NCBI RefSeq assembly: GCF_001007995.1
Contig: NZ_CP011389.1
Coordinates: 2,168,001-2,232,000 of the forward strand
Length of the DNA: 64,000 nt
Source of the DNA: Deinococcus soli (ex Cha et al. 2016)
Lineage (GTDB): Bacteria > Deinococcota > Deinococci > Deinococcales > Deinococcaceae
Direction: 5' to 3'
In this document: positions 34,315 to 46,280 of the stretch, piece by piece
How positions within the stretch are numbered: position 1 is the first letter of the stretch
Layout of the letters: every line of letters begins with the position of its first letter
Program-made: the position numbers and the translations under genes
The notes under the pieces: model-generated
What the model was told of the DNA's origin: nothing
Database searches by the model: none
Seen by the model: only the letters and a program-made list of their open reading frames with translations

Positions 34315-35148
34315 GTGAAGTCGCCTGCCCCCGCCACGATCATCCTCCGAACCGTCCAGACCATCCGGAACCGGGTTCGCGGGGCGCTGGTGTGGGGCTA
34401 CGAGCAGCGGCTCGCCCACGAGGTCCGCGCGCACGGCCGCCTGCCGCAGCACCTGGGCCTGATCCTCGACGGGAACCGCCGTTTCGCGCGTGCCAGCGGC
34501 CTGCAACGCGAACTGGGCCACTCCATCGGCGCGGACAAGGCCCACGAGGTGTTGCAGTGGTGCCTGGAACTCGGCATCCCCGCCGCGACCATCTGGGTGC
34601 TGTCCACCGACAACAAGGGCCGCGACCCGCAGGAACTCGCGCACATCCTCTCGCTGCTGGAAAAGGAAGCGCGCGCCCTGGCCACCGACCCGCGCATCCA
34701 TGCCAACCACGTGCGTGTGCGGGCCATCGGGCAGCACGACGGCTTCCCCGCGCACGTCCTGGCGGCCCTGAAGGACCTGGAGGACAAGACCGCGCACTAC
34801 GACGGCATGCGCCTGAACATCGCCGTCGGCTACGGTGGCCGCGAGGAGATCGTCGACGCGGTCAAGGCGCACCTCCAGGCGCAGGTCGGCGCCGGGTACA
34901 CCCTCACGCAGGCCGCCGAGGCCCTCACCCCCGACCACATCAGCGCGCACCTGTACGCCGCGGATACCCCCGACCCCGATTTCATCATCCGCACCAGCGG
35001 CGAGATCCGCCTGTCCGGCTTCATGCTGTGGCAGAGCGTGTACTCCGAGTACTACTTCTGCGACGTGTACTGGCCCGGGTTCCGCCGCGTGGACTTCCTG
35101 CGGGCCCTGCGCGACTACCAGGGCCGCGACCGGCGCTTCGGACGCTGA
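34315..35148 (+). CDS. uppS: Cis-isoprenyl diphosphate synthase (UppS family)
   Basis: 277 aa. Makes cis-polyprenyl diphosphate, in most bacteria the undecaprenyl carrier for cell-wall sugars. The catalytic aspartate is D52 in LILDGNRRFAR, and the C-terminal IRTSGEIRLSGFMLWQSVYS is the diphosphate-binding signature. RLSGFMLWQ rather than RLSNFLLWQ is seen in some decaprenyl or short-chain members, so product length is uncertain. The GTG start at 34315 is preceded by TACACT at 34303-34308 with a 6-nt gap. The roughly 45-residue N-terminal extension before the core is longer than in E. coli. Confidence 0.9.
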   Translation: MKSPAPATIILRTVQTIRNRVRGALVWGYEQRLAHEVRAHGRLPQHLGLILDGNRRFARASGLQRELGHSIGADKAHEVLQWCLELGIPAATIWVLSTDNKGRDPQELAHILSLLEKEARALATDPRIHANHVRVRAIGQHDGFPAHVLAALKDLEDKTAHYDGMRLNIAVGYGGREEIVDAVKAHLQAQVGAGYTLTQAAEALTPDHISAHLYAADTPDPDFIIRTSGEIRLSGFMLWQSVYSEYYFCDVYWPGFRRVDFLRALRDYQGRDRRFGR

Positions 35149-35607
35149 GACACGGGCGTCACCCCTGACGGCGCTGCCGGGCCCGCGACGTCGTGTCCGG
35201 TGGGCCTGAATACTCCGGTTAAGCCTGCGCGGTACGCACCCGGTCGCTGCGGTCGGGGCGACCCCAGCGCGGCGCAGCAGCGCAGGCGCAGAGCGGAGCA
35301 GTGCGGCCGGTCCGGCAGGACAGGAGCGGCCAGGGGTTGCCCCCGCCGGGGGCACTCGTGAACCTGCTTGTTCGCAGGGGAGACGTGCGGTAGGGCCGGA
35401 CGCAATGTGAAATTTACCGTATACAACGAGAAAACCTGCGGGGGTGTGGGAGGTGGGACGCCCTGAGCGGTATATGGCGTCTGTCACGGTGTCCCGCGGG
35501 CCTGCGGCCTGTGTAAGCGGGACGTAAGAGCGGCATTCTTACCCTTTCCTCAGTTCTGGTGAACGGAACACGGGGCCCAGCAGTGGCCCGCCTGGAAGGA
35601 GAAGCAC
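35149..35607. other. 459-nt non-coding region before the DUF11 cluster
   Basis: No ORF is supported. It contains a perfect short hairpin GCCCCC-GCC-GGGGGC at 35339-35353 that may end uppS transcription, an AT-richer patch (AATTTACCGTATACAACG near 35408-35425) that could be a promoter, and TTCTTACCCT at 35536-35545 about 65 nt before the first cluster gene. Which element drives the 17-kb cluster cannot be told by eye. Confidence 0.45.
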
Positions 35608-36099
35608 ATGAAGCTCAAGTTCGCCCTGATGATCACGCTCGCCGGCGCCGCAGCCGCCCAGACAGCCAGTCCGGTCAGCCTGAACCTGGTCATGTCGCTG
35701 GTGAAGACCGTCAAGGTGGATGGCAAGACCACCGAGCAGTTCGCTCCCAGCCCCAAGACCGTCCTGCCCGGCGACGTGATCCGCCAGGTCGTCACGGTCC
35801 GCAACAGCGGCGGCCGGGCCATGAAGAACGTGCCCGTGACGCTGCCCGTCCCCAAGAACACCCGATACCTCGCGCCGGAGAAGGGCCTGGACGACGTCCG
35901 CACCGAATACTCCATTGACCAGGGCAAGACCTTCGCCTCCGCTCCCCTCATGAAGAAAGTGACCGTCACGGAAAACGGCCGCAGCGTCGTGAAGGAGGTG
36001 GAGGTGAAACCCAGCGAGTACACCACCGTCCGCTGGACCGTCAGTGAACTCCGCGCGGACCAGACCCTGAAACTCGGCTACCGCATCCAGGTCAAGTAA
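35608..36099 (+). CDS. Small secreted DUF11-like protein
   Basis: 163 aa. Signal peptide MKLKFALMITLAGAAAAQTA. The mature part is one Ig-like domain of DUF11 type: VLPGDVIRQVVTVRNSGGRA, MKNVPVTLPVPKNTRYL, and a final TTVRWTVSELRADQTLKLGYRIQVK. DUF11 domains usually occur in repeated arrays on bacterial surface proteins; a single-domain protein could be a chaperone-like subunit or cap. AAGGAG lies 6 nt before the ATG. It opens a same-strand run of five exported proteins; the next gene starts 53 nt later. Confidence 0.8.
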   Translation: MKLKFALMITLAGAAAAQTASPVSLNLVMSLVKTVKVDGKTTEQFAPSPKTVLPGDVIRQVVTVRNSGGRAMKNVPVTLPVPKNTRYLAPEKGLDDVRTEYSIDQGKTFASAPLMKKVTVTENGRSVVKEVEVKPSEYTTVRWTVSELRADQTLKLGYRIQVK

Positions 36100-36152
36100 C
36101 CGTTCACCCCGCCCCACCCACCTACCCTCGCCGTCCCACCCGGAGGAACCCC

Positions 36153-38447
36153 ATGAAAAAGTCCCACCTGATCGTCCTGATGGCCGCCCTGGCCGCCGGC
36201 ACCGCCGCCGCTGAAGGCACCGTCGCCGGCACCACCATCGAGAACACCGCCAGCGCCAGCTTCCAGGATCCCGCCAACGCCGGCACCACCCTGACCAGCA
36301 ACTCCAACACCGTCAGCACCACCGTGCTGCCCCTGCCCGGCTTCGACATCGTGTACAACGACAGCACCGCCGACGGCAACACCATCAGCACCACCCCGAT
36401 CCTGACGACCGGCGCCGTCCCCGGCCAGAAGGTCACCACCGGGTACTCCGTGCTGAACAACGGCAACGTGACCCTGACCGTGAACCTCGCCGCAGACACC
36501 ACCGGCGCCGCCAGCGGGCAGACCGTGCAGTACTACCTGGACGCCAACGGTGACGGCGTGGCTGACAGCACCACCCCCATCACCAGCGTCATCGTGCCCG
36601 TGGACGACCCCAGCACCCCCGCCGACGAGGGCATCGTGAAGATCGTGCAGGTCGTGACCCTGCCCACCGACCCGGCCCTGATCACCCCCAGCAGCATCTT
36701 CGGGGCGTCCCCCGAGGGCAGCGTCACCGGCACTGCCGGCGCCGACCCGCTCGTCACCCCCGGCAACGGCTACGCCACTGGCACCACGGTCTACGAGGAC
36801 GGCAAGGCTGTGAACACTGACCTGCAGTTCGTGCGCATCACGGTGTTCGCCCCCGCGCTGGACAACAACCCCAACACCAACCCCAGCACGCCCGTCGACA
36901 GCGCCGGTAACCCCATCACCGACCCGGCGCTCGTGCCCCCCAGCCAGACCGTGCAGATCCCCACGGAAACCACAGGCAAGACCGGCGACGCCACCCCCGT
37001 GGTGCCCACCACCGGCTACATCACCCCCGGCGCGCCCGCGAGCGACCCCACCCCCGGCGGCACGCCCATCGTGCCGAACGTGGCGGGCGACATCCAGATC
37101 GCCTACCCCAAGGCCGATACCAACACCAACCCCGACACCGTGGTGTTCTCGAACAACCTGACCAACACCAGCGGCGCGACCGACAAGGTGCAGCTGTTCC
37201 CCGCCCTGGCCGACGGCACCCCCGACCCTGCCTACACCTACAACGCCGCGACCGGCACCTTCACGAACACCACCACCGGCGTGGTCATCCGTTTCCTGGA
37301 CCCCGTGACCGGCGCCGTCATCCTGGCCTCCACCGACCCGAACAACCCCACGACCGCGCTGTACCCCACCGTGACCGTGCCCACGGGCAGCACCGTCGTG
37401 TACCGCACGGAAGTCACCTACCCCGACCCCAACGACAGCGCCGTGATCGCCCCCGTGACCGTCCTGATCGGCGCGGACTCCCTGAAGGACGCCGCGATCG
37501 TGTCCGACAGCACCACCACCAACACCATCCTGCCCCCCTCGGCGCAGTTCGGTGACGCCACCGGCACCCTGGGCGCCGTCAGTACCCCGGCCCCGATCCA
37601 GACCATCAATCCCAACGGCACCCAGAGCGGCGTCGCCAGCCCCGACCTGACCGATGCGACCGCCGTCTTCCCGATGGACGTCGTGAACAACGGCCAGTAC
37701 AACGACAGCTACACCCTGAGCGGCAGCGTCACCCTGAACCTGGTCGGCGGCGGCACCGTCACCGTGCCGGTCCTGTACTACGCGCCGGACGGCTCGCTGC
37801 TGCCCCGCCTGAGCACCGACCCCGCCAGCCCCGACTACACCAAGTTCATCACGCCCGTCATCGCCCCCGGCACCGAGTACAAGCCCTACGCGGTCGTGCA
37901 GGTCCCGGCCGGTACGCTCACCGGTGACTACACCGTCACGCAGAACGCCGTCGGGAACTACAGCACCATCCCGATGACCGATGCCAACAATGTCATCCGC
38001 GTCGCGCCGGACGGCAACGTCGCGGTCGCCAAGTTCGTCGCCAAGAGCGGCGTGACCGCCGCCAGCAACCCCGTCAACGGCATCAACAACCCTGCCAACT
38101 TCACCGCGACCGGCGCGACCGGCGCCAAGCCCGGCGACGACATCACCTACCGCATCACTGCGAAGAACAACTACAACACCACCATCAGCAACTTCTTCCT
38201 GAGCGACACCGTGCCCGCGAACACCCTGTTCAAGAGCATCCAGCTGCTGGACACCAGCGGCACCGTGATCAGCACCAACGTCATCTACAAGGTCGGCAGC
38301 GGCGCCTGGGGCACCACCGCCCCCGCCGCCGGCCTGGCCAACCCCAGCGTGATCTACATCGCCCTGGACGCCAACAACGACCTGATTCCCGACGCGCTGG
38401 CCCCCGCCACCACCCTGACCGCCGAGTTCGTGGTCACCGTCAAGTAA
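36153..38447 (+). CDS. Large secreted DUF11-type surface protein, 764 aa
   Basis: Signal peptide at 1-20 ([20 protein letters not shown]). The mature protein is very rich in Thr, Asn, Pro and Val, with no cysteine that I can find. An N-terminal NTASASF motif and a C-terminal domain ([20 protein letters not shown] then [13 protein letters not shown]) match DUF11-like beta-sandwiches; the long middle has repeated T-x-V-x-T patterns without a clear family. No transmembrane or sorting motif at the C-terminus. GGAGG lies 6 nt before the ATG. Probably a building block of the outer envelope. Followed by a hairpin terminator. Confidence 0.78.
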   Translation: MKKSHLIVLMAALAAGTAAAEGTVAGTTIENTASASFQDPANAGTTLTSNSNTVSTTVLPLPGFDIVYNDSTADGNTISTTPILTTGAVPGQKVTTGYSVLNNGNVTLTVNLAADTTGAASGQTVQYYLDANGDGVADSTTPITSVIVPVDDPSTPADEGIVKIVQVVTLPTDPALITPSSIFGASPEGSVTGTAGADPLVTPGNGYATGTTVYEDGKAVNTDLQFVRITVFAPALDNNPNTNPSTPVDSAGNPITDPALVPPSQTVQIPTETTGKTGDATPVVPTTGYITPGAPASDPTPGGTPIVPNVAGDIQIAYPKADTNTNPDTVVFSNNLTNTSGATDKVQLFPALADGTPDPAYTYNAATGTFTNTTTGVVIRFLDPVTGAVILASTDPNNPTTALYPTVTVPTGSTVVYRTEVTYPDPNDSAVIAPVTVLIGADSLKDAAIVSDSTTTNTILPPSAQFGDATGTLGAVSTPAPIQTINPNGTQSGVASPDLTDATAVFPMDVVNNGQYNDSYTLSGSVTLNLVGGGTVTVPVLYYAPDGSLLPRLSTDPASPDYTKFITPVIAPGTEYKPYAVVQVPAGTLTGDYTVTQNAVGNYSTIPMTDANNVIRVAPDGNVAVAKFVAKSGVTAASNPVNGINNPANFTATGATGAKPGDDITYRITAKNNYNTTISNFFLSDTVPANTLFKSIQLLDTSGTVISTNVIYKVGSGAWGTTAPAAGLANPSVIYIALDANNDLIPDALAPATTLTAEFVVTVK

Positions 38448-38455
38448 GTCCGACC

Positions 38456-38490
38456 GGGCGCGCCCTGCCTGAGCGCAGGGTGCGCCCTTT
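38456..38490 (+). terminator. Hairpin after the 764-aa protein gene
   Basis: GGGCGCGCCCTGC pairs with GCAGGGTGCGCCC around a 6-nt loop and is followed by TTT. It may be partial, since the next gene continues in the same direction 91 nt later. Confidence 0.65.
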
Positions 38491-38580
38491 GCACAACAGT
38501 AGAAACCATATTTGAACCCCGCACATTTGAGTGCGCCGCCCCACCCACCGCACTGCAGGTGCGCCCCCGAGGAGCCCACC

Positions 38581-41352
38581 GTGAACCGAGTCCTGACCAC
38601 CATGAGCGCCCTGCTCGCCCTGAGTACCACCACCCAGGCCCTGACTCCGGCCGGGACCGAGATCATCAACCAGGCCAGCGCCGAGTACATCGCCCCGGAG
38701 TCCGGGACGCCCAGCACGGCGGTGTCGAATGTGATCCGCACCGTCGTGCAGGCCGTCTGCTCGGTCAGCGTCACCCCGGACGGCACGGTCGCGCAACCAG
38801 GCCAGAGCGCCGCGCTGCTGCCCGGCGAGGGCGCGGTCTTCACGTACACGGTCGTGAACACCGGCAACACCACCGAAGCCTTCCCCGTCACGGTCCAGCA
38901 GGAGGCCGGGACCATCACGCCCGGCACGCGCGTCGTCCACGACCGCAACGGCAACGGCCGCGCCGACGCGGACGAACCCGCCGTGACCAGCGTCACCCTC
39001 GCGCCGGAAGCGCGCGCGCAGCTGCTGCTGGTCGTGGCGGCCAGCGCCGCGCAGGGCGACGCGTACCTGAACCTCGTCAGCTCCTGCGCGGGCGGCGAGA
39101 ACCGCGACGCGAACAACGTCAGCGTCGTCCGGGTCGGCCCGCCCCCCGTGCTCGGCGTCCAGAAGACCTTCAGCCCCGCCCTGGTCCGCCCCGGCACGGA
39201 AACCACCGTCACCGTCACCACCAGCAACACCGGCCAGGGCGAGAGCCGCGAGGTCATCCTGACCGACCTGCTGGCCGAGCAGATCGCGCGCGGCCTGAGC
39301 TTCGTGCCCGGCAGCGCCCGCACGAACGTCGGCACCCTGGAATACACCACCGACGGCACCACCTGGAGCGCCGCCGAGACCGCCCCGGTCCGTGGTGTGC
39401 GCGTGCGCGTGCCCAGCCTCGCACCCGGCGGAAGTGTCCAGCTGACCTTCCGCATGCTGGCCAGCGCCGCCGCCGAGGGCCAGCAGGTCGTGAACACCGC
39501 CACCGCCCAGACCGGCCAGGACCAGACCAGCGGCAGCGCCACCGCCGACGTCCGCTACCAGCCGGCCGTCGCCATCGGCCCGGTCGGCACCCCCGAGGCA
39601 CCCGAAGCCACCCCCGCCGACCAGCAGAGCAAACCCTTCGCGGTCGCCGGGCAGCAGGTGTGCTTCGACCACACCGCCAAGAACACCGGCGACGTGCAGG
39701 ACAACTACCGCGTGACCGTCACCTACCCGCAGGGCGGCGCGACCGCCACACTGTACGGCGAGAACGGCCAGCCGCTCGTGCAGCCCCTGACGCTCGCCCC
39801 CGGCCAGACGGCCTTCGTGCGGGTGTGCTACGACGCGCAGCCCGGCGGCCTGAACGCCCTGATCACCATCCAGGGCGACCGCGGCACCAGCAACACCACC
39901 AGTGACGTGATCGGCAGCGTGCAGGGCGGCCTGCCAGAACTCCGGAAGAGTTACGTCGCCACCGCGAAGAACGAGCAGGGGCAGACCGTCCCGGTTCCCG
40001 ACGGCGGCACCGTCTCGGTCGGGGACACCATCACGTACACCCTGACGATCCGCAACCCGTACACGCTGCCCCTGACGAACGTGGTCGTCACCGACCCGAT
40101 CCCCGCGCACCTCGACGCGACCGCCGTGGACCAGGGCGGCGTGCTCAGTGGGGTCAGCGGCGCGCAGACCGCCACCTGGACCCTCGGCACGCTGAACCCC
40201 GGTGAGAGCCGCAGCCTGACCATCGTCACGACCGTCAGCGCGCGCGCCGTGGACGGCGAGGCACTGAAGAACACCTTCAACCTCGTCAGCACCGAACTGC
40301 CCCGCCCCCTGCCCAGCAACGAGGTCCAGACGCCCGTCTGGAGCGCCAAACTGCTCATCGAGAAGACCGTCAGCGCCCCCGAGGCCACCTACGGGGACAA
40401 GCTGACCTACACCCTGAAGATCACCAACCAGTCCGCCACCACCGCCATCAGTGACGCCACCGTGACCGATACCCCCGCCCGCGGCCTGGAGTACGTCCCC
40501 GGCAGCAGCACCCTGGGCGGCAAGCCCCTGGCCGACCCGGCCATCACCGCCGGCGTCCTGACCTGGCAGGCCGGACAGATCCCTGCCGGGCAGAGCATCA
40601 CCATCACCTACCAGACCCGCGTGACCCCCGAGGCGACCGGACAACTGGTCAACACCGTCATCGTCAGTGGCAGGGGCGCCGGGGGCGTGGCGCGCGCCAT
40701 CGCCAGCAACCGCGCCACCGCCACCACCAAACTCAACCCCCTGAAGTTCTCCCCGCTGGCCGACATCGTCGGTACGGTCTTCGTGGACCGCAACCGCAAC
40801 GGCCTGTTCGACCCGCTGCTTGACCTGGCGGTCCCGCGCGCCCGCGTGCTCCTCGCCGGGGGCCGCGAGGTCCTCACCGACGCCCGGGGGCGCTACTCCT
40901 TCCCGCACGTCCCCACCGGCACGCACGCCCTGCGCCTGGACCCCAACACCACCCCCTACCCGCCCCTGCACGTCCCGCAGGACCGCGGCCTGAGCGGCAC
41001 CCAGAGCGTGTTCGTGCGCGGCCTGACGAGCGTGGACTTCCCGCTCGCCCCGCTGGGCGGCCAGATCGACGCGCTGCGCCGCACCACCCTGACCGTCGGC
41101 GACGTCCGCCTGGACAAGGCCGTGTACGCCGTGGACGGCGGCTACGTCGTCACGCTGCGCCTGACCACCCCGCGCCGCCTGGAGGGCCTGACCCTGACAG
41201 ATCCCTTACCGCAGGGCGCCGTCCTGAAAGAAGGCAGAAATATTCACACGGGTACCGTGGAAGCAGGTGAACTGAACCTCACCTACCGCTTCGACTGGAC
41301 GGGCGAGCCACGGGCCGCCACCACCGATCCAGATCTGAGCTGGAGGTACTGA
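38581..41352 (+). CDS. Secreted multi-DUF11 protein with carboxypeptidase-like/SdrD-B-type domain, 923 aa
   Basis: Signal peptide at about 1-20 ([20 protein letters not shown]). An N-terminal [12 protein letters not shown] unit resembles the NTASASF unit of its neighbour. At least four DUF11 domains follow (for example [20 protein letters not shown] and [20 protein letters not shown]). Near 720-800 is an SdrD-B/Cna-B-like fold: [29 protein letters not shown]. The GTG at 38581 has GAGGAG 6 nt upstream and starts the signal peptide; the longer ORF from 38512 does not. Only 2 nt separate its stop from the next start, so both are one operon. Confidence 0.82.
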   Translation: MNRVLTTMSALLALSTTTQALTPAGTEIINQASAEYIAPESGTPSTAVSNVIRTVVQAVCSVSVTPDGTVAQPGQSAALLPGEGAVFTYTVVNTGNTTEAFPVTVQQEAGTITPGTRVVHDRNGNGRADADEPAVTSVTLAPEARAQLLLVVAASAAQGDAYLNLVSSCAGGENRDANNVSVVRVGPPPVLGVQKTFSPALVRPGTETTVTVTTSNTGQGESREVILTDLLAEQIARGLSFVPGSARTNVGTLEYTTDGTTWSAAETAPVRGVRVRVPSLAPGGSVQLTFRMLASAAAEGQQVVNTATAQTGQDQTSGSATADVRYQPAVAIGPVGTPEAPEATPADQQSKPFAVAGQQVCFDHTAKNTGDVQDNYRVTVTYPQGGATATLYGENGQPLVQPLTLAPGQTAFVRVCYDAQPGGLNALITIQGDRGTSNTTSDVIGSVQGGLPELRKSYVATAKNEQGQTVPVPDGGTVSVGDTITYTLTIRNPYTLPLTNVVVTDPIPAHLDATAVDQGGVLSGVSGAQTATWTLGTLNPGESRSLTIVTTVSARAVDGEALKNTFNLVSTELPRPLPSNEVQTPVWSAKLLIEKTVSAPEATYGDKLTYTLKITNQSATTAISDATVTDTPARGLEYVPGSSTLGGKPLADPAITAGVLTWQAGQIPAGQSITITYQTRVTPEATGQLVNTVIVSGRGAGGVARAIASNRATATTKLNPLKFSPLADIVGTVFVDRNRNGLFDPLLDLAVPRARVLLAGGREVLTDARGRYSFPHVPTGTHALRLDPNTTPYPPLHVPQDRGLSGTQSVFVRGLTSVDFPLAPLGGQIDALRRTTLTVGDVRLDKAVYAVDGGYVVTLRLTTPRRLEGLTLTDPLPQGAVLKEGRNIHTGTVEAGELNLTYRFDWTGEPRAATTDPDLSWRY

Positions 41353-41354
41353 AC

Positions 41355-44300
41355 GTGCAACCGGACTTCAAGCGCATCGCCACGACCCTCTCGGCCCTGC
41401 TGGCCGTGAGCGTCCCGGCCGGCGCACAGGACATCAGCACCAGCCTGCCCCTCACCACCGTCGGCGACCGCCTGATGTGGACCGTGGGCGACCAGGACCT
41501 GAACCTGGAAGTCCCGCTGGACGGCCCCGTACGGCTCGAGCTGTACAGCCCGCGCCTGGACCAGAGCGACTACCGCGCCGACACCTACTACGGTGACGAG
41601 CAGTACGACGCCAACCGCAGCCAGGTCGCCACCACCTTCACCGTGCTGCGCGAGGACGGCAGCACCCTGCTGGAGCGGACCTTCACGCCCGGCCAGCACA
41701 GCTGGGAAACCCTGCTCGACCAGGACCTCCCCGCCGGGCGCTACCGCATCCGCGCCGCGACCGGCGGCAACGGCAAGAACACCTTCGCGATCCGCCTCGC
41801 GGGCGTCAGTGCCGAGGTGAACGCCGACCAGATCAGCGTCAACGTCCACTCCCGCGAGTGGGTCCCGGCCGTGAACGTCACCAGCGACGGCCGCACCCAC
41901 ACCCTGCGCATGTACGACGGCGACGGGCCCCAGGAACTCCAGGCCCGCCTGCGAGACACCGAAGGCAACCTGTACCCCCTGCCGGTCAGCGCCGACCTGA
42001 CCTACACCGACCTGCTCCTGCCCGCCCGGGCCGGAACCTACACCGTCGAACTGCGCCAGCCGGCCACCGCCCGCCAGTTCAGCAACACCGTCGGCTTCGG
42101 CCTGATCCGCGCCGGGAGCCCCGCGCCCATCTCCGTCGCCCGCGTCGACCAGACCGGCATGCTGGGTGTCACCGCCGAACTGATTCTCCCCGGCGAGACC
42201 CGCCCGACCACCGCGCAGGTCACCGTGGGTAAGACCCCTGTGACAGTTAGTGGCAGTTTCGAGCGCCGCGTCGCCCCCGGAACGTACCCCATCACCGCCG
42301 CGCCCGTCCCCGGCGCGCAGGTCAGCGTCAGCGGCGACGTCACCGTCCCCCGCGACGGCCGGGGCGACGCCCGCGTGCAGATCCGCCCCGACGTGAGCCT
42401 CGACCTGCAGACCGACAAGCTCGAGGTCTGCCAGGGCGACACCGTCACCCTGCGCGCCCGCGCAGCCACCGACTTCCAGGGCGACCTGCCCCTGAACCTC
42501 AGCCTGGACGTTCCCGGACTCGGCGACCGCCAGGAGAAGACCGGCACCCTGAACGCTGCCGCGCCCGGCGAACTGAGCTTCACGGCCGCCGCCACCCGGC
42601 CCGGCCCGCTGACCGTCACCGCCCGCCTGGCCCCCTGGAACCTGGAACGCCAGGTGCAGATCACCGTCCTGGCCGACAGCACCGCCCTGCAACTGGAACG
42701 GACAGCCCCCGACACCGCCAGCGTCGGCGACCAGATCACCCTGGGCCTCACGCTGCGCAACACCAGTAGCCAGACCGTCACGTACCGCGTCCGCGACGAC
42801 CTGCCCGCCGGACTCGAGGCGACCAGCAGCACCGAATTCACCGGTGTCCTCGCCCCGGGCGAGACCCGCACCCTGACCCACACCGCCCGCGTCACGCAGC
42901 CCGGCACGCACACCCTGACCGCCCGCGTCGGCACCGACCGCTGCGCCGCCACCCAGACGACCTCCGCGCAGATCCAGGTCCAGGCGCCCCAGCCTGAACC
43001 GGACCCCACGCCCGCCCCGCAGGCCCAGCGCAGCAGCAGCGTCACCCTGCCCTTCGACGCGCCCGCCCAGGCCAGCGAACTCGTGATCGCGCACGCCATT
43101 CCCACCGGCGCGCAGTACGTGCCCGGCAGTGCCCGCCTGAACGGCCAGCCGCTCGCCGACCCGCTGCGCGGTCCCAGCGGCACCCTGTACTGGACCCTGC
43201 CCGGCGCCGCCCAGCGCGCAGGCACCGCCGTGCCCGGCACCATCACCTACGACCTGAGTCACACCGGCACCCTGGGCGAACTGCCCGCCCCCGCCCTGCT
43301 CGCCCGCTACAAGGGCGAACGCAGCGAAGTCCTCCAGGGCCGCGTGGACGAGGGCGACCTGCGCGCCGCCCGCCCCCTCGGCAGCGCCCAGGCCACCCTG
43401 AGCGAGAACCCGGGCGCCATCAAGTTCCCCCTGCAGGGCAGCCTGATCCGCATCCGCGACCGCATCAACATCACCGTCGAAGTGCCCCAGGACGCCGCGC
43501 AGCCCCTGACCGTCAACGGCCAGGTCATCAGTGAGGACCGCATCGGCGAGACCACCACCGACCCCACCCGCGGCGTGCGCCGCCTCACCTACGTCGGCGT
43601 TCCCCTCCGGGCGGGCCTGAACACCCTGCAACTCGGCGCGGACACCGTCACCGTGCAGCTGGTCGGCACCACCGCCCGCACTGAGATCACCCCCGTCAGC
43701 CTGATCGCCGACGGCGCCACCCCCATCCGCCTGAAGATCCGCACCCTGGACGCCAGCGGCAACCCCACCGGACAGGCCAGCGTCACCCTGACCAGCACCC
43801 TCGAACCCCTCGCACCCGACGCCAACCCCGGCGAGAGCGGCTACCAGGTGCACCTGGAGGACGGTGAAGGCGAACTGGTCCTGCAACCCCAGTCCGCCCC
43901 CACCACCCTGAAACTCCGGGTGCAGCAGGGCCAGGACATCCTGACCCGCAGCTTCGACATCCGCCCCGACGACAGCCGCGTCGGCGTCGGCATGATCAGC
44001 GCCACCCTGGGCCTCGACGGGAACCTGAACCTGAGTGACGACCTGACCTGGCAGGCCCGCGCCAGCCTGGAAACGCCCCTCGCCGGCGGCAAATTGTACG
44101 TCGCCGCCGACAAGGACGGCCTGCCCACCGAACAGGACACCCTCAAACGCTTCGCGGCCTTCGGGGACGCCAGCATCCAGAGCACCCCGCTACAGGGCAT
44201 CGACCCGGTCGCCGCCCGCTACGACCACCCCACCCTGCGCGCCGAGTACCGCCGCAGCAGCCTGCCCATCGACGTGCTGCCGGTCGGCGAACAGCTGACC

Positions 44301-46115
44301 GCCCTGACCGTCACCAGCAAGAGCAACCCCCAGCTCAGCGGCTTCGTCGCCCTGGTCCCCGAAGACCGCGCGCAGGACACCCTGACCCCCGAAGGCACCC
44401 GCCTGCTGCGCCTGAGCCGCGGCAACGTCGCCGAGGGCAGCGACACCCTGGTCGTCCAGACCCTGGAACGCGGCACCGGCAAACTGCTCGCCCAGCAGAC
44501 CCTGGCCCGCAACGTCGACTACATCCTCGACACCCGCACCGGCATCATCACCCTGGCCCGCGCCCTGGACGACACCGACGCCAGCCTGAACGACATCCGC
44601 GTGCAGGCCACCTACCGCCTGAACAACCCCGCCGACCAGCGCCAGCTCGCCTACGGCGCCCAGATCAAATACCAGGCCGGACAGGCCACCATCGGCGCCG
44701 CCGCCATCAGCCTCGACGGGACCGTCACCGCCGGCGCCCGCGCCACCTACGACAACGGCACCACCCGCACCGACGGCCTGCTCGCGTACTCCGGCGGTTT
44801 CCAGGCCAGCGCCGACCTCAGCACCACCCTGGGCCGCAGCACCGTCCAGGCCCGCATCCGCTACCAGGACGGGCAGTACCGCGGCCTCGCGCCCCTCACC
44901 CCCGGACTGAACGCCAACGCCAGCGTCACCACCCAGCACACCACCAGCCTCAGCAGCAGCGTTCAGACCGAATACCACAACACCCTCGGCACCGCCGCAA
45001 AAGACATACAGGGCGGCAGCGTCACCGCCCGCGCCGACTACCGCCTCGCGCCCTTCAGCGTCGGCGCCGGCGTCAAGTACGCCTACGGCGACCAGTACGG
45101 CCTCGGCGCCGTCCTCAGCGCCGGGTACCACAGAGCCCCCGTCGACGTGGACATCACCCACACCCAGCCCCTCGCCGGCGCGGCCGGCGGCAACCTCGAC
45201 CCCATCACCACCGTCGCCACCCGCTACGCCATCACCGACACCATCACCCTCGGCGTCACCGACGAGATCAACTGGAAGACCGGCCAGCGCGCCATCCTCA
45301 CCCTCGATAGCCGCCTGGGCAGCACCAACTACCAGGTCGCCTACGACCTCCCCACCGCAGGCGGCCAGGGCAACCGCGCCCGCTTCGGCGTCACCACCAC
45401 CGTCGCCCTGAGCGACCAGCTCACCGCGGGCCTGCGCGGCAGCGCCACCTACGCCCTCAACACCCGCGAACCCCAGCTCGGCGCCGGGCTCGACCTGAAC
45501 TACAAGACCCAGACCCTCAGCGCCACCACCGGCACCGACCTCACCTACAGCAACAAGGGCTTCGGCGTCGTCCTGCGCGGCGGCGTCAGCGGCAGCCTCA
45601 GCGACCACCTGACCCTCACCGCCGACGGCCTCGCCGAATTCGGCGCCGGAAAAAACGGCCAGCGCGCCGCCATCGGCTTCGCGTACCGCAACCGCACCTT
45701 CAACGCCCTCGGCAGCGCCCGCTACGTCAACGGCACCCTCGCCGGGAATCAGCCCGAACTCAGCAGCAACCTCGCCGCCGAATACCGCCAGCCCACCTGG
45801 GCCGCGCGTGCCGGACTCGACACCCGCACCCTCCTGAACGACTCCGGCAGCTTCACCGCGCAACTCGGCCTGAGCGGCACCTACTACCTCACCGACCGCA
45901 TCGGCATCGGCGCCTGGGGCCGCGCCCTCACCCAGCCCGGCAGCGGCACCACCCAGTACGGCTACGGCCTCGAAGCGTCCTACCGCGCCCTGCCCGGCAC
46001 CTGGATCACCGCCGGGTACAACCCCCAGGGCTTCACCGGCCTGGGCAACACCTACACCCGCCAGGGCGCCTACCTGCGCCTCGACCTGACCCTCGACGAC
46101 ACCCTGGGCAAATAA
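41355..46115 (+). CDS. Giant outer-membrane protein with Ig-like domains and C-terminal beta-barrel, 1586 aa
   Basis: Signal peptide 1-25 (ends AGAQD). Residues 26-440 are beta-rich; DUF11 domains lie near 445-540 and 565-680, separated by a Pro-rich linker. The 860-1080 region contains [19 protein letters not shown], a motif shared with very large barrel proteins of the SprA/DUF11 type. From about 1080 to the end, alternating polar/hydrophobic strands with aromatic ends (for example [40 protein letters not shown]) predict a beta-barrel. GTG start with GGAGG 9 nt upstream, directly coupled to the 923-aa gene. Possible export or anchoring pore; inference. Confidence 0.78.
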   Translation: MQPDFKRIATTLSALLAVSVPAGAQDISTSLPLTTVGDRLMWTVGDQDLNLEVPLDGPVRLELYSPRLDQSDYRADTYYGDEQYDANRSQVATTFTVLREDGSTLLERTFTPGQHSWETLLDQDLPAGRYRIRAATGGNGKNTFAIRLAGVSAEVNADQISVNVHSREWVPAVNVTSDGRTHTLRMYDGDGPQELQARLRDTEGNLYPLPVSADLTYTDLLLPARAGTYTVELRQPATARQFSNTVGFGLIRAGSPAPISVARVDQTGMLGVTAELILPGETRPTTAQVTVGKTPVTVSGSFERRVAPGTYPITAAPVPGAQVSVSGDVTVPRDGRGDARVQIRPDVSLDLQTDKLEVCQGDTVTLRARAATDFQGDLPLNLSLDVPGLGDRQEKTGTLNAAAPGELSFTAAATRPGPLTVTARLAPWNLERQVQITVLADSTALQLERTAPDTASVGDQITLGLTLRNTSSQTVTYRVRDDLPAGLEATSSTEFTGVLAPGETRTLTHTARVTQPGTHTLTARVGTDRCAATQTTSAQIQVQAPQPEPDPTPAPQAQRSSSVTLPFDAPAQASELVIAHAIPTGAQYVPGSARLNGQPLADPLRGPSGTLYWTLPGAAQRAGTAVPGTITYDLSHTGTLGELPAPALLARYKGERSEVLQGRVDEGDLRAARPLGSAQATLSENPGAIKFPLQGSLIRIRDRINITVEVPQDAAQPLTVNGQVISEDRIGETTTDPTRGVRRLTYVGVPLRAGLNTLQLGADTVTVQLVGTTARTEITPVSLIADGATPIRLKIRTLDASGNPTGQASVTLTSTLEPLAPDANPGESGYQVHLEDGEGELVLQPQSAPTTLKLRVQQGQDILTRSFDIRPDDSRVGVGMISATLGLDGNLNLSDDLTWQARASLETPLAGGKLYVAADKDGLPTEQDTLKRFAAFGDASIQSTPLQGIDPVAARYDHPTLRAEYRRSSLPIDVLPVGEQLTALTVTSKSNPQLSGFVALVPEDRAQDTLTPEGTRLLRLSRGNVAEGSDTLVVQTLERGTGKLLAQQTLARNVDYILDTRTGIITLARALDDTDASLNDIRVQATYRLNNPADQRQLAYGAQIKYQAGQATIGAAAISLDGTVTAGARATYDNGTTRTDGLLAYSGGFQASADLSTTLGRSTVQARIRYQDGQYRGLAPLTPGLNANASVTTQHTTSLSSSVQTEYHNTLGTAAKDIQGGSVTARADYRLAPFSVGAGVKYAYGDQYGLGAVLSAGYHRAPVDVDITHTQPLAGAAGGNLDPITTVATRYAITDTITLGVTDEINWKTGQRAILTLDSRLGSTNYQVAYDLPTAGGQGNRARFGVTTTVALSDQLTAGLRGSATYALNTREPQLGAGLDLNYKTQTLSATTGTDLTYSNKGFGVVLRGGVSGSLSDHLTLTADGLAEFGAGKNGQRAAIGFAYRNRTFNALGSARYVNGTLAGNQPELSSNLAAEYRQPTWAARAGLDTRTLLNDSGSFTAQLGLSGTYYLTDRIGIGAWGRALTQPGSGTTQYGYGLEASYRALPGTWITAGYNPQGFTGLGNTYTRQGAYLRLDLTLDDTLGK

Positions 46116-46127
46116 CCCCACCCGACA

Positions 46128-46170
46128 GGGGAGAGGCGGCCCACCCACGGCCGCACTCTCCCCTTTTTTT
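46128..46170 (+). terminator. Rho-independent terminator after the barrel gene
   Basis: GGGGAGAG-GCGGCC pairs with GGCCGC-A-CTCTCCCC (one bulged A), followed by seven T residues at 46164-46170. This is the clearest intrinsic terminator in the window. Confidence 0.92.
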
Positions 46171-46280
46171 CCTCATGAGAACGCACTTTCTGCCGCTTCC
46201 TGTAAGGCCCCCGCAAGACCCCGCACGCCACCATGAACCCCAGACCCCCGCCCCCACCCCACCCGAAAGCGAGGCCCCGC

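Noticed and set aside
36078..39542. Minus-strand open frame of 1154 codons opposite the DUF11 genes
   Set aside because: It is antisense to two genes with signal peptides and proper start signals; high GC removes stop codons from the opposite strand, and the translation is Val/Gly/Arg-rich with no domain.
41283..43886. Minus-strand open frame of 867 codons opposite the barrel gene
   Set aside because: Shadow of the 1586-aa gene, which has coherent domains and an exported N-terminus.
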